A stretch of DNA of 37,862 nucleotides, taken from CSP1-5 sp964348275. Its GTDB lineage: Bacteria > Methylomirabilota > Methylomirabilia > Methylomirabilales > CSP1-5. The notes below the pieces were generated by a model. It saw nothing but the letters and a program-made list of their open reading frames with translations, was not told the DNA's origin and searched no databases. The translations under genes and the position numbers were made by a program. Location of the stretch: assembly GCA_964348275.1 (NCBI GenBank), contig CAYGBT010000028.1:1-37862 (forward strand), given 5' to 3'. Numbering within the stretch: the first letter of the stretch is position 1; every line of letters starts with the position of its first letter. Positions 8,742 through 16,800 of this stretch are shown here, in pieces.

Positions 8742-8770
8742 TTGACAATTCGAGCAGGGAGGAATAATAT
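8742..8770 (+). promoter_or_regulatory. Sigma-70 promoter for rpmH-rnpA-yidD-yidC-mnmE
   Basis: A perfect -35 TTGACA (8742-8747), a 17-base spacer and -10 TAATAT (8765-8770), about 43 bases before the rpmH start. This is the strongest consensus promoter in the window and probably drives the whole rightward housekeeping operon. Confidence 0.75.
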
Positions 8771-8812
8771 TAAGCGTTTTTGTTCGTCGACCCAAGGAGA
8801 AGGGAAGACCGC

Positions 8813-8950
8813 GTGAAGCGCACGTATCAACCGAGCCGGGTTAAGCGAAAGCGCACGCACGGATTTCGCCGCCGGATGAAGACCAAGGCGGGCCGGCGCA
8901 TCTTGAATCGGCGGCGGGCCAAGGGGCGAAAGCGGCTCGCGGTTTCGTAA
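8813..8950 (+). CDS. rpmH: 50S ribosomal protein L34
   Basis: A 45-residue, very basic protein of the large ribosomal subunit, read from the sequence. It starts (V/M)KRTYQPSRVKRKRTHGF, contains MKTKAGRRILNRRRAKGRKRL and ends AVS. This matches L34 over its whole length. The start is GTG at 8813, with AAGGAGAAGGG about 8 bases upstream. First gene of the rpmH-rnpA-yidD-yidC-mnmE group, 23 bases before rnpA. Confidence 0.97.
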   Translation: MKRTYQPSRVKRKRTHGFRRRMKTKAGRRILNRRRAKGRKRLAVS

Positions 8951-8973
8951 CTTCAAAGAAGAGACACCCAGGG

Positions 8974-9378
8974 TTGCAATCACGAACGAGGCAGCGTTTT
9001 TCGAGAGCGGATCGCATTGGCACTACGCGGGAGTTTCGGGCAGTGATGCGTGCCGGCGAGAAGGTTTCCTCGAGGGACCTCACCCTCTATATCCGCCGCC
9101 ACCGCGGCCCGGAAAGGCGTCTGGGCCTGGCCGTGGCTGGGCGGCTCGGCGGTGCGGTGGCCCGGAATCGTATCAAGAGACGGCTTCGAGAGTACGTCCG
9201 ACTCGGGCGAGGCGAAATGGTAGAGGGGTTCGACCTGGTGGTCACGGTTCATCGAGACCTCTCTGACCTGGACTCCGAGACCTTCAAGGCGATTGTCCGG
9301 GACCTCTTCAAGCGGGCCAGACTCTTCCGCCGTCTTCCCTCTGAGCATGAAGAAGAACTCGTCCACGCTAGTGGCTAG
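8974..9378 (+). CDS. rnpA: Ribonuclease P protein component
   Basis: Protein subunit of RNase P, which helps the catalytic RNA remove tRNA 5' leaders. About 134 residues, slightly longer than usual (110-120) because of an acidic C-terminal tail. The RNR signature is present as ARNRIKRRLREYVR, preceded by RRLGLAVAGRLGGAV. The start codon is TTG at 8974; no ATG or GTG fits the conserved N-terminus, and AGAAGAG lies upstream. Its 3' end overlaps yidD by 32 bases. The RNase P RNA gene is not in this window. Confidence 0.94.
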   Translation: MQSRTRQRFSRADRIGTTREFRAVMRAGEKVSSRDLTLYIRRHRGPERRLGLAVAGRLGGAVARNRIKRRLREYVRLGRGEMVEGFDLVVTVHRDLSDLDSETFKAIVRDLFKRARLFRRLPSEHEEELVHASG

Positions 9379-9580
9379 GATTGCCCTGACAATCATCAGG
9401 CTTTATCGACGGTTTGTCTCTCCGCTTTTTCCTCCCGCCTGCCGGTTTGTCCCCACGTGCTCGGCCTATGCTGAGGAGGCAATAACGAGATTCGGCCTGG
9501 TGCGTGGACTCATGCAGACGGTTTGGCGGTTGCTGAGGTGTCACCCCCTCCACCGCGGGGGGGTTGATCCGGTACGGTAA
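9347..9580 (+). CDS. yidD: Membrane protein insertion efficiency factor YidD
   Basis: Small (about 77 residues) inner-membrane-associated protein that assists YidC-dependent membrane insertion. It shows the family pattern: an amphipathic N-terminus (ALTIIRLYRRFVSPLFPPACRF), PTCSAYAEEAI, then RLLRCHPLHRGGVDPV at the end. The three conserved cysteines are present. The ATG at 9347 lies inside the rnpA 3' end, suggesting translational coupling. The next gene, yidC, starts 59 bases downstream. Confidence 0.94.
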   Translation: MKKNSSTLVARIALTIIRLYRRFVSPLFPPACRFVPTCSAYAEEAITRFGLVRGLMQTVWRLLRCHPLHRGGVDPVR

Positions 9581-9639
9581 AAAAGTGCGTTAGGTTGGAG
9601 GAGGTCGTGAACGAATTGCCGGAACCCGGTGGAGGAGGT

Positions 9640-11328
9640 ATGGAGCGGAGGGCCATCTTGGCCACGATTCTGGCCGTGGTTGTCCTCCTGGTCTATCAGT
9701 CCTTCTTCATGCCAACCCCACCGCCACCACCACCCGAGCCAGAGAAGCAAGTAGCTGAAGAGGCGAAGCCCATTGCTCCCCCCCCTCCTGTAGCGAAGGC
9801 CCCTAGGCCCCGAGCCAAGGCCCCGCGGATTGCCGGGCCCCTCATACGGGGAAAAGCAGAAGAGGAGATCTCCCTGGAGACCGATCTGCTCAAGGTGACC
9901 TTGACCAATCGGGGGGCGGGGGTGCGCAGTTGGCAGCTCAAGCAGTATCAATACCAAGAACCGACGACTGACCTTGTTGACCTCGTGGGGACCCTCCCGG
10001 ACGAGGTGGCAGTCTTTCCTTTCGCCGCCTGGGTCGATGGGGGCGAGGGGAACAAGGGGCTGTATCGCGTCGTGGAGCGGCCACCCACCGATCCCAATCA
10101 GCCCCAGCGCGTGGTAATGGAGTTTCAGGAGACAGGGGGGATGGTGCTGCGAAAGACGGTCACCCTCCACCCCGGGCGTTACCTGGCCGATGTCGAGTTG
10201 CGATTGAAGAATCTCGGGGGGGTGGTAGCGGAGCGCTCTCTTCGAGTCCAGTGGGGCCCCGGCTTCCGCCTCGGGGCCAAGGATGGTGGGGTGGCATCGG
10301 TCGCTCCGGTCGCCTTGATTGATGGAAAGCGCGTGGATCCGGATATGGGAGAGGTGGAGCAGGAGCTCACCCAGCCAGGCGCCGTCTCCTGGACGGCCCT
10401 TCAGGATCGCTACTTCGCCGCGGCACTCATCCCGACTGGGCCCGGCCCCTCGGGTCTCGTGGCCAAAGACCCTGACGGCAGACCCATTGTAGGCCTTCTC
10501 TACCCGGCCATGAAAATTCCCGCCGGGGGAGAGGCGACGGTGGGGCTACAGCTCTACGCGGGGCCCAAGGAGCTTACGCGACTCCGCGAAGCAGGCAAGA
10601 ACCTTCAAGCAATCGTGGATCTCGGCTGGTTTGATTTTCTGGCTCGGCCGGCCCTCTATTTCCTCCGGTTCCTCTATGATTTTACTGGTAACTACGGCGT
10701 GGCCATCATCATCATTACCATCCTGCAGAAGTTCGGTTTTTACCCCCTCACGCAAAAAAGTCACAAATCGATGCAGGCGATGCAGGCGCTTCAGCCAAAG
10801 ATCCAGGCGATCAAGGAGCGACACAAGAACAATCCCCAAAAGGCGAACCAAGAGACGATGGAGCTGTACAAACGCCATGGAGTCAATCCCTTGGGGGGTT
10901 GCCTCCCCATGCTGATCCAGATCCCCATCTTTATCGCGCTTTACAACGCGCTCGCCAGCTCGGTCGAGCTGTGGCAAGCCCCCTTTGCCCTCTGGATCAA
11001 TGATCTCTCGGCCCCGGATACTCTTTTCGAGTTCCCCTTCCCCATTCCTTTCCTGGGAGAGGCGTTCCCGTTCCGGGGTCTCCCCCTGATCATGGGGGTC
11101 AGCATGTTCATTCAACAAAAGATGAGTCCTATTGGCGGAGACCCGCGCCAGGCCAAGATGATGCTCTATATGATGCCGGTGATGTTCACCTTCATCTTTT
11201 GGGGGATGCCCTCAGGCCTGGTTCTTTATTGGCTTATAAACAATGTCCTTCAAATCGGACACCAATACCACATGAATCGGGGTTTGGGCCTGTCGTTGAG
11301 GGAGGCCAAGGCAAAGGAAGAGGAATGA
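9640..11328 (+). CDS. yidC: Membrane protein insertase YidC
   Basis: Inner-membrane insertase for Sec-dependent and Sec-independent membrane proteins. About 562 residues, the Gram-negative long form. TM1 is at residues 5-24, followed by a Pro/Glu-rich linker and a periplasmic beta-domain to about residue 340. A 60KD_IMP core of five membrane segments begins at FLYDFTGNYGVAIIIITIL, with KPL-type basic cytoplasmic loops and GGCLPMLIQIPIFIALY. The ATG at 9640 gives the usual MERRAILATI start; a GTG at 9607 with its own strong ribosome-binding site would add 11 residues. It overlaps mnmE as ATGA. Confidence 0.96.
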   Translation: MERRAILATILAVVVLLVYQSFFMPTPPPPPPEPEKQVAEEAKPIAPPPPVAKAPRPRAKAPRIAGPLIRGKAEEEISLETDLLKVTLTNRGAGVRSWQLKQYQYQEPTTDLVDLVGTLPDEVAVFPFAAWVDGGEGNKGLYRVVERPPTDPNQPQRVVMEFQETGGMVLRKTVTLHPGRYLADVELRLKNLGGVVAERSLRVQWGPGFRLGAKDGGVASVAPVALIDGKRVDPDMGEVEQELTQPGAVSWTALQDRYFAAALIPTGPGPSGLVAKDPDGRPIVGLLYPAMKIPAGGEATVGLQLYAGPKELTRLREAGKNLQAIVDLGWFDFLARPALYFLRFLYDFTGNYGVAIIIITILQKFGFYPLTQKSHKSMQAMQALQPKIQAIKERHKNNPQKANQETMELYKRHGVNPLGGCLPMLIQIPIFIALYNALASSVELWQAPFALWINDLSAPDTLFEFPFPIPFLGEAFPFRGLPLIMGVSMFIQQKMSPIGGDPRQAKMMLYMMPVMFTFIFWGMPSGLVLYWLINNVLQIGHQYHMNRGLGLSLREAKAKEEE

Positions 11329-12722
11329 GCGAGGGCGGAGCAGTGGATCCCTTTCAGGACACGATTGCTGCGATTGCCACGCCACCAGGAGAAGGCGGAA
11401 TCGGCATTGTCCGATTGAGCGGGCCCCAAGCCTTGGAGGTGGCGTCCCGAATCTTTTCGCCGTCGGCGGGTGCGGACCCGCGGGAATTCGCCAGCCATAC
11501 CATTCACCGCGGCCATGTGGTGGATCCGGATAGCGAGGCCGTGTTGGACGAGGCTCTTCTTCTGCTCATGCGGGCTCCGAGGTCCTACACAGGCGAAGAG
11601 GTGGTTGAGCTTCACGGCCATGGCGGGCGGGTCTCGCTCCAGGCGATCCTCAATGTAGTCCTCCGTCACGGGGCGAGGGCTGCATTGCCCGGGGAGTTTA
11701 CCCGGCGTGCCTTTTTGAACGGGCGGCTCGACCTCGCGCAGGCTGAGGCGGTACTCGAGGTCGTTCGGGCGAAGACAGAGGCAGGGCTTAAGGCAGCCGT
11801 CCGACAGCTTCAGGGTGGATTGTCGAAACAGGTGCAGAGCCTTCGTGGGGACCTGCTATCCCTGTTGGCTGTCCTCGAGGCCTCGTTAGATTTCCCGGAG
11901 GAGGGGCTCGAATTCCCGGAGGTCGGTGAGCTCGAAAAACGGATCTATCGCATTGAGGAGGGACTTCACGCCCTGATCAAGAAAGCCAGGGAAGGACGAT
12001 TGCTCCGAGAGGGGGCAACCGTGGTCATCGCTGGCCGGCCCAACGTGGGGAAGTCGAGCCTGTTGAATGCCCTCCTCGGGCGGGAGCGGGCGATTGTCTC
12101 TGTGGTTCCGGGGACGACCCGGGACACGGTGGAGGAAGAATTTGAAATCCGAGGAATCCCCATCCGGCTGATCGATACCGCCGGGCTGCGCGAGGACGGC
12201 CGGGATCCGGTGGAGGCAGAGGGGCTTCGCCGGACCCGCAGAGCCTTGGAACAGGCCGATCTCACCATTGTGGTCGTGGACGCCAGCGAGCAAATCACCC
12301 CTCTCGACGTGCACGCCTGGTCAGAGCCCAAGGACCCGCGAATCCTGGTGGTCAACAAGAGCGATCTTCCCCCTGCCCACTCGGCAGGCACCTACCATGA
12401 TCGGTTCGGGGCTCAGCCGCTCTTCACCTCGGCCCTCAACGGGCAAGGCGTGGAGCGATTGCGGGTAGAGCTTCGACGGGAGCTCGGGGGAGAGGCAGAA
12501 TGCGAGGCGATCGCTATGGTGGGTCCGAGACATCGGGAAGCATTCGAACGGGCGGAGAGGCTGCTTGTCGAGGCACGCAGGGGTCTCGGAGAGGGCCTTT
12601 CGTATGAGCTTGTCAGCCTGGATGTCCGTGGAGCCCTGAGCGCTCTCGGCGAGGTGCTGGGAGAGACGGTGACCGAAGAGGTATTGGACCAGATATTTCG
12701 CGATTTTTGTATCGGCAAGTAA
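11325..12722 (+). CDS. mnmE: tRNA uridine-5-carboxymethylaminomethyl modification GTPase MnmE
   Basis: GTPase that works with MnmG to modify wobble uridine 34 of tRNAs. About 465 residues. The N-terminal tetrahydrofolate-binding domain (DTIAAIATPPGEGGIGIVRLSG) is followed by a helical domain interrupted by the G domain. The G domain has G1 GRPNVGKSS, G2 GTTRDT, G3 DTAGLRE and G4 NKSD. The protein ends in the catalytic FCIGK motif. The ATG overlaps the yidC stop (ATGA). A jag/khpB gene, often found between yidC and mnmE, is absent. Confidence 0.97.
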   Translation: MSEGGAVDPFQDTIAAIATPPGEGGIGIVRLSGPQALEVASRIFSPSAGADPREFASHTIHRGHVVDPDSEAVLDEALLLLMRAPRSYTGEEVVELHGHGGRVSLQAILNVVLRHGARAALPGEFTRRAFLNGRLDLAQAEAVLEVVRAKTEAGLKAAVRQLQGGLSKQVQSLRGDLLSLLAVLEASLDFPEEGLEFPEVGELEKRIYRIEEGLHALIKKAREGRLLREGATVVIAGRPNVGKSSLLNALLGRERAIVSVVPGTTRDTVEEEFEIRGIPIRLIDTAGLREDGRDPVEAEGLRRTRRALEQADLTIVVVDASEQITPLDVHAWSEPKDPRILVVNKSDLPPAHSAGTYHDRFGAQPLFTSALNGQGVERLRVELRRELGGEAECEAIAMVGPRHREAFERAERLLVEARRGLGEGLSYELVSLDVRGALSALGEVLGETVTEEVLDQIFRDFCIGK

Positions 12723-12806
12723 CATGGACGGCGCCCTCGCCAATGGAAGACGCAACCCCCCCGGCGGCAGGGGAGAAGGGGAGTTGGGCGAATTTGGCAA
12801 ATGTGA

Positions 12807-13505
12807 GTGTTTCCTGTGGATGAGGCGGTAAAGAAGCTTCTTCGTCGCGGCATCACCCGGCAGGGCCTTTCCCCCACCGACGCGCTGATCGAGCAACTTG
12901 TCACTTACCTTCGGGAGCTCAAGCGGTGGAACCGGAGGGCGAACCTGGTCGGGTTTCGCACGGATGAGGCAATAGTGCAGCACGGGATTTTGGAGTCCCT
13001 GACCCTCCTCAGGGCGTTTCAGGTCCGACCTCACCTCAAGCTCTTGGACATCGGCAGTGGGGCAGGATTTCCGGGCATTCCGCTTAAGCTTTTCGCTCCC
13101 GATCTCACGATCACGCTGGTCGAGGCGACGAGAAAGAAGGCTTCCTTTCTAAGACAAGTGTGTCGCATCCTCCATCTGCGGGGCATGTCCGTCCTTAACA
13201 CGAGGGCAGAACTTCTCCGCCATGACCCGGCCCATAGGGAGGCGTATGATCTGGTGACCGCCAGGGCCGTGGCAAGGCTCCCGGCGGCCGTGACGTTGTG
13301 CAGTCCCTTTCTCAAGAGGGAGGGCCGGCTGGTCCTCCCTGTGGGGCCCAAGTGGCCGAGAGAGGCGGAGACCCTCAGGCGTGCGGATCTCAGGATTGAC
13401 GGGGTGATCCATTCCAGCAGCGACCGATACCTCCTTATTATGATGAAAGCCGGGGATGTTCCACGTGAAACAGGGGCCCAGGTACACCAGGAAGGTGTCA
13501 CGTGA
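12807..13505 (+). CDS. rsmG: 16S rRNA (guanine-527-N7)-methyltransferase RsmG
   Basis: SAM-dependent methyltransferase of 16S rRNA G527. About 232 residues. The Rossmann motif LLDIGSGAGFPGIPL binds SAM; it is preceded by RWNRRANLVGFR and followed by the conserved VTARAVARLP. The start is taken as GTG 12807; an in-frame GTG at 12816 is possible and neither has a strong ribosome-binding site. The 3' end is odd: the last about 16 codons (DVPRET...QEGVT) carry two parS-like sites, and the stop codon lies inside the second. This suggests the C-terminal extension is shaped by the partition sites. It lies upstream of parAB. Confidence 0.94.
   Translation: MFPVDEAVKKLLRRGITRQGLSPTDALIEQLVTYLRELKRWNRRANLVGFRTDEAIVQHGILESLTLLRAFQVRPHLKLLDIGSGAGFPGIPLKLFAPDLTITLVEATRKKASFLRQVCRILHLRGMSVLNTRAELLRHDPAHREAYDLVTARAVARLPAAVTLCSPFLKREGRLVLPVGPKWPREAETLRRADLRIDGVIHSSSDRYLLIMMKAGDVPRETGAQVHQEGVT
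13457..13472. other. parS: parS centromere-like site 1
   Basis: TGTTCCACGTGAAACA, one base different from the consensus parS 16-mer TGTTTCACGTGAAACA, and nearly palindromic. It lies within the rsmG coding sequence (residues DVPRET), 101 bases before parA and about 5 kb from the candidate origin. It is expected to nucleate ParB loading. Confidence 0.88.
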
Positions 13506-13509
13506 AACA
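13494..13509. other. parS: parS centromere-like site 2
   Basis: GGTGTCACGTGAAACA, two mismatches from the parS consensus with an intact CACGTGAAACA right half. It spans the rsmG stop codon. It lies 22 bases after site 1, close enough for a joint ParB nucleation site. Confidence 0.75.
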
Positions 13510-13516
13510 ATTTCCT

Positions 13517-13545
13517 TTTCCTCAGAGGGAGTCGCGTGCTATCTT
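13517..13545 (+). promoter_or_regulatory. Possible parAB promoter with extended -10
   Basis: An extended -10 TGCTATCTT (13537-13545) lies 17 bases after a weak -35 TTTCCT (13517-13522) and about 28 bases before parA. Its position next to the parS sites would allow ParB autoregulation. The -35 match is poor. Confidence 0.35.
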
Positions 13546-13572
13546 GGCGCCGATGCTGAGCGGAGGCTTTAG

Positions 13573-14355
13573 GTGGCGCGGGTAATCGCGGTCACCAACC
13601 AGAAAGGGGGGGTGGGTAAGACCACCACCGCAGTAAACCTCGCTGCCTGTCTCGCCGCAGCAGAAAAGCGGACAGCATTGGTGGACATGGATCCACAGGG
13701 AAATGCGACCTCCGGGATCGGCATTTCCCGAGAGGGGCGGGGGCCTTACACCTATGAGGTGCTCATGGGTGAGGCCAAGGCTTCCGAGGCGCTCTGTCCC
13801 GCAGGGATACCCGCTCTCAAAATTCTGCCATCAAACTCGGAGCTTCTCGGTGCGGAAATCGAGCTCGTGCGGACCGAGGGGCGGGAACAAAGGCTCAAGA
13901 AAGCCCTGGAAGAGCTGCTCGCCGATTTCACATATGTCCTCATCGATTGTCCGCCATCCTTAGGTCTCTTAACCATCAATGCCCTCACGGCAGCCCACTC
14001 GATCCTCATTCCGCTTCAGTGCGAATACTATGCCCTCGAGGGACTGACCCATCTCTTGACCACGTTACGCCTCGTCCGCCGTTCGTTCAATCCCAATCTG
14101 GAAATCGAAGGAGTCCTTTTTACCATGTACGACAGCCGCCTGAGTCTCAACCGGCAGGTGGTGGAAGACGTGCGCAGAAACTTTCCTGGACGGGTCTTTC
14201 AGACGTTGATCCCGAGGAGCATTCGCCTCAGCGAGGCACCGAGCTTTGGGAAGCCGGTCATCTCATATGATATCCGCTCGGCAGGGGCTGAGGCATATTT
14301 GAATCTCGCGAAGGAGGTGATCGATGGGACGACAGGCACTCGGTCGGGGTCTTGA
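13573..14355 (+). CDS. parA: Chromosome partitioning ATPase ParA/Soj
   Basis: Walker-type ATPase that moves ParB-parS complexes along the nucleoid. About 260 residues. The deviant Walker A motif KGGVGKTT is at residues 11-18, with DMDPQGNATSG next and the Walker B region YVLIDCPPSLGLLT. The short N-terminus without a DNA-binding domain marks the chromosomal (Soj) rather than the plasmid P1 type. The GTG at 13573 has GGAGG about 7 bases upstream. It overlaps parB by 32 bases. Confidence 0.97.
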   Translation: MARVIAVTNQKGGVGKTTTAVNLAACLAAAEKRTALVDMDPQGNATSGIGISREGRGPYTYEVLMGEAKASEALCPAGIPALKILPSNSELLGAEIELVRTEGREQRLKKALEELLADFTYVLIDCPPSLGLLTINALTAAHSILIPLQCEYYALEGLTHLLTTLRLVRRSFNPNLEIEGVLFTMYDSRLSLNRQVVEDVRRNFPGRVFQTLIPRSIRLSEAPSFGKPVISYDIRSAGAEAYLNLAKEVIDGTTGTRSGS

Positions 14356-15163
14356 GGCGCTCATTCCACTCGGAAAAGAGGAACCGGGGATTGTAGAAAT
14401 CCCCTTGGCAGAGATTCGTCCAAGCCCTTTCCAGCCGAGGAAGCGGTTCGACGATAAGAAGCTGGAGGAACTCACTACCTCGATTCGTGCCCAAGGAGTC
14501 CTTTCGCCCGTCATTGTGCGCCAGGCACCCGGCGGCTACGAACTCGTGGCGGGCGAGCGGCGCGTCCGCGCTGCCGAGCGGGCGGGGCTCGAACGGGTTC
14601 CAGCCGTGGTTCGGGACGTTTCCAACGCAGAAATGCTGGAGGTGGCCCTGATCGAAAACCTCCAGCGTGAAGACCTAAACCCCATTGAAGAGGCAGACGT
14701 CTATCGCCGTTTGGTTGAGGAATATGGGCTGACCCAGGAGGCACTGGCGACCCGGGTTGGGCGAGATCGGGCGTCCATTGCGAATGCGGTACGTCTCCTC
14801 AAGCTTCCTGCAAAAGTGCAGGGAGATTTGATCGAAGGAAAGCTCTCTGCAGGCCACGGGCGGGCCCTGTTGGCCCTCGAGAGCTTGAACCTTCAGCTCA
14901 GAGCGAGGGATGCGGTCCTGAAACGGGGGCTCTCAGTCCGTGCAACTGAGCAATTGGTCAAGCGGCTGAAAGCTCCGCCGCCGCCGAAGGATCAGCGCCT
15001 GACTCGGCAGGCACCGGACCTGGCTCACGCGGAAGAACAGTTACGGCGGGCCTTGGCTACCAAGGTCCGGATTGTCCGGAGCGGTCATCGTGGCCGGATC
15101 GAGGTCGAGTTCTATTCTGTAGAAGAGTTGGACCGCCTCATTCAAAAGATCTGTGGCCTGTGA
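14324..15163 (+). CDS. parB: Chromosome partitioning protein ParB
   Basis: CTP-dependent clamp protein that loads at parS. About 279 residues. The N-terminal tail LGRGLEALIPLG probably contacts ParA. The ParB/Srx domain (IRPSPFQPRKRF, then GERRVRAAERAG, the CTP-binding region) is followed by ENLQREDLNPIEEA and the helix-turn-helix TQEALATRVGRDRASIANAVRLLKLP. The C-terminal dimerisation segment ends GRIEVEFYSVEELDRLIQKI. The ATG has AAGGAGGTG upstream and lies within parA. Its parS sites are 0.8 kb upstream. Confidence 0.97.
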   Translation: MGRQALGRGLEALIPLGKEEPGIVEIPLAEIRPSPFQPRKRFDDKKLEELTTSIRAQGVLSPVIVRQAPGGYELVAGERRVRAAERAGLERVPAVVRDVSNAEMLEVALIENLQREDLNPIEEADVYRRLVEEYGLTQEALATRVGRDRASIANAVRLLKLPAKVQGDLIEGKLSAGHGRALLALESLNLQLRARDAVLKRGLSVRATEQLVKRLKAPPPPKDQRLTRQAPDLAHAEEQLRRALATKVRIVRSGHRGRIEVEFYSVEELDRLIQKICGL

Positions 15164-15179
15164 GCCAGTGGGGAGCACA

Positions 15180-15662
15180 ATGCGCCCAGTATTGCTGGCC
15201 GCGGGGACCGGAGTTTGGCTTGGGGCGATGGTCTTTCTCAGTTTCGTGCTGGCCCCCACCGCGTTTGCCACCCTCGAGAGTCGTCATCAGGCAGGTGATC
15301 TGGTTGCTGCAACCCTGAACATCCTGTACCTGTCCGGATACATCCTTGGGCCGCTTCTCGTGTTGGTGAGTGCCATGACTCGCCCGCTCGGAGGACGGCT
15401 TTTGTGGGGGATTCGGACGATCCTGCTCGTCCTAATGACCGTATCGACACTCGTGTCTCGAGAGCTCGTGGGGACAAAGCTGTTGAGTCTTCGTCGTGCT
15501 ATGGGAGCCATAATCGAGAAGATCCCTCTTGACGATCCATCGCGGCTTCTGTTTCAGCAATGGCACCAATACTCTGTTCTCCTAATGCTTTTCAATATCG
15601 CTGCTGCCGGCGCGGTCCTTGCCGTGCTATGCTTTGAAGGATTCGGGAAGACTCGGAGCTAG
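15180..15662 (+). CDS. DUF4149 family membrane protein
   Basis: About 160 residues with four hydrophobic segments (about residues 5-25, 45-62, 75-95 and 130-150), matching the DUF4149 (TMEM205-like) pattern. Characteristic parts are GVWLGAMVFLSFVLAPTAF at the N-terminus and the RELVGTKLL segment between the third and fourth helices. The function of the family is unknown. The ATG at 15180 follows GGGGAGC; a GTG at 15153 overlapping parB is an alternative. Seventeen bases separate it from parB, so it is likely in the parAB transcript. It ends convergent to the PilZ gene. Confidence 0.75.
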   Translation: MRPVLLAAGTGVWLGAMVFLSFVLAPTAFATLESRHQAGDLVAATLNILYLSGYILGPLLVLVSAMTRPLGGRLLWGIRTILLVLMTVSTLVSRELVGTKLLSLRRAMGAIIEKIPLDDPSRLLFQQWHQYSVLLMLFNIAAAGAVLAVLCFEGFGKTRS

Positions 15663-15749
15663 GCTGCCGGCGCCCGATGGTACCGCCCAGTCGCCCGCCC
15701 GGACGCTAAAATCCTTTATTTTCAATATATTACGAACTCGGCATGCCAT

Positions 15750-15780
15750 AAAAATGCCCCCGTGCCGGGCCACGGGGCAT
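15750..15780 (-). terminator. Rho-independent terminator of the PilZ gene
   Basis: On the minus strand a near-perfect stem, ATGCCCCGTG with GCACGGGGGCAT (one bulge), is followed directly by TTTTTA. It lies 20 bases after the PilZ stop codon, in the convergent gap with the DUF4149 gene. No T-run follows on the plus strand. Confidence 0.85.
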
Positions 15781-15799
15781 CGGTCGAGCGAAGGCTCTG

Positions 15800-16384
15800 C
15801 TATGGTTGGTCTTCACTCATCCATGGAATGAGTGGTCCGGAAGCGTACTGCAGTGTCCCCTGGCAAGTTCCGTGGGCATATCGGAAAAGATCCCCCACTT
15901 GGACCGGACGTTTTCGGGCTTCGACGAATACAGGGCACACTTCGGAGTCAGCCAGTTCAAATAATGCACCACATTCCCCGCAGGTGTACGACCGACGGAT
16001 TGACTTTTCGTCAACCCGCATGGCCTTTCCACGCTCGGCCAAGGTGTCGATGTGGTCGCCGATGAGCTGCCGTGTCTCCTCTGGCAGATCGAGAAATTCT
16101 AGGCCGGTGTTGTAGAACAAGGCTACGTGCCCGCCTGCATCCAGTCCTTGCCGGACGACCGCAGACCAGACGACACGGGACCGCAGCTTCAGCTGCTGAC
16201 CGTTGAGTTCGACTTCCAAAGAGGAGGTGGTGCCTGGGCGGACGACGTCGTCGTGCTCGATCAGCGCCCCCTTAGGACTTATGTTCATGAGAAGAGCGTC
16301 GTAGGCTGAGGTAACCCGCTCTTTCCTCTTCTCTGCAACGATGAAGCGGACGTGCTGCCGTCGGTCTGCCGATTTTCTACCCAT
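15800..16384 (-). CDS. PilZ domain protein with cysteine-containing C-terminus
   Basis: Likely c-di-GMP-binding effector, about 194 residues. The N-terminal PilZ domain shows the RxxxR motif in RRQHVRF (residues 8-14) and the NISPKGALIE motif (N/DxSxxG), the two nucleotide-binding signatures. The C-terminal part (from about residue 140) has YTCGECGALFEL and two further cysteines, resembling a small zinc ribbon, with no enzyme domain. The ATG at 16384 has AAAGGAG 6 bases upstream. It is a single-gene unit: a sigma-54-type promoter about 60 bases upstream and a clear terminator downstream. What process it controls cannot be seen. Confidence 0.82.
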   Translation of the reverse strand: MGRKSADRRQHVRFIVAEKRKERVTSAYDALLMNISPKGALIEHDDVVRPGTTSSLEVELNGQQLKLRSRVVWSAVVRQGLDAGGHVALFYNTGLEFLDLPEETRQLIGDHIDTLAERGKAMRVDEKSIRRSYTCGECGALFELADSEVCPVFVEARKRPVQVGDLFRYAHGTCQGTLQYASGPLIPWMSEDQP

Positions 16385-16444
16385 CACAACTCCTTTATCG
16401 CTGGCCCCAAGACGGGCCATTCGCCCTTTGCCAACGGCCGGGTG

Positions 16445-16461
16445 AGCAATCTATGTGCCAA
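16445..16461 (-). promoter_or_regulatory. Sigma-54 (RpoN) promoter for the PilZ gene
   Basis: Minus strand TTGGCACATAGATTGCT matches the -24/-12 consensus YTGGCAC-N5-TTGCW, with exactly 10 bases between the invariant GG and GC. It predicts a transcript start near 16434, giving a leader of about 50 bases before the PilZ ATG. An enhancer-binding activator would be needed; none is encoded in the window. Confidence 0.8.
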
Positions 16462-16800
16462 TGACAAACCGGCCATCCCCCCAACGTTTCGCCGAGTCCC
16501 GCCTTGGATCATCGCTCTTCGCCGAAGCCTTACAGCGAAACCAAGCCCGTATTTCGTTTCCGGCCACCGAACAGTGAGCTAGGCACAAACTTTGCTCTCA
16601 GTAAGAGCCGGAACCCGCCGCCTGGTGATCTGCGCCGAGGGTCTTCCTCAACCCTATCCCCCAGGAGGCGAAGAAGGCGTATATTATTAGATAAGAGGGC
16701 GCATGCGGGCCCCGGCGGATCTGGGGCTTCAACAAGAGGAGTCGCCGGAGAATCGCCATACAAACTCCTTTTGGTCCAGCAATCGTAAGGAGGGAGAACC
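16462..16800. other. Intergenic stretch between the PilZ gene and aldehyde dehydrogenase
   Basis: About 340 bases without a convincing gene. It holds upstream DNA of the sigma-54 promoter and the leader of the aldehyde dehydrogenase gene, with a short AT-rich patch (16680-16692) and the ribosome-binding site AAGGAGGG. I could not recognise a riboswitch or a good sigma-70 promoter. Confidence 0.5.

Noticed and set aside
16462..16800. Riboswitch upstream of the aldehyde dehydrogenase
   Set aside because: No c-di-GMP, glycine, lysine or cobalamin core motifs could be matched by eye.
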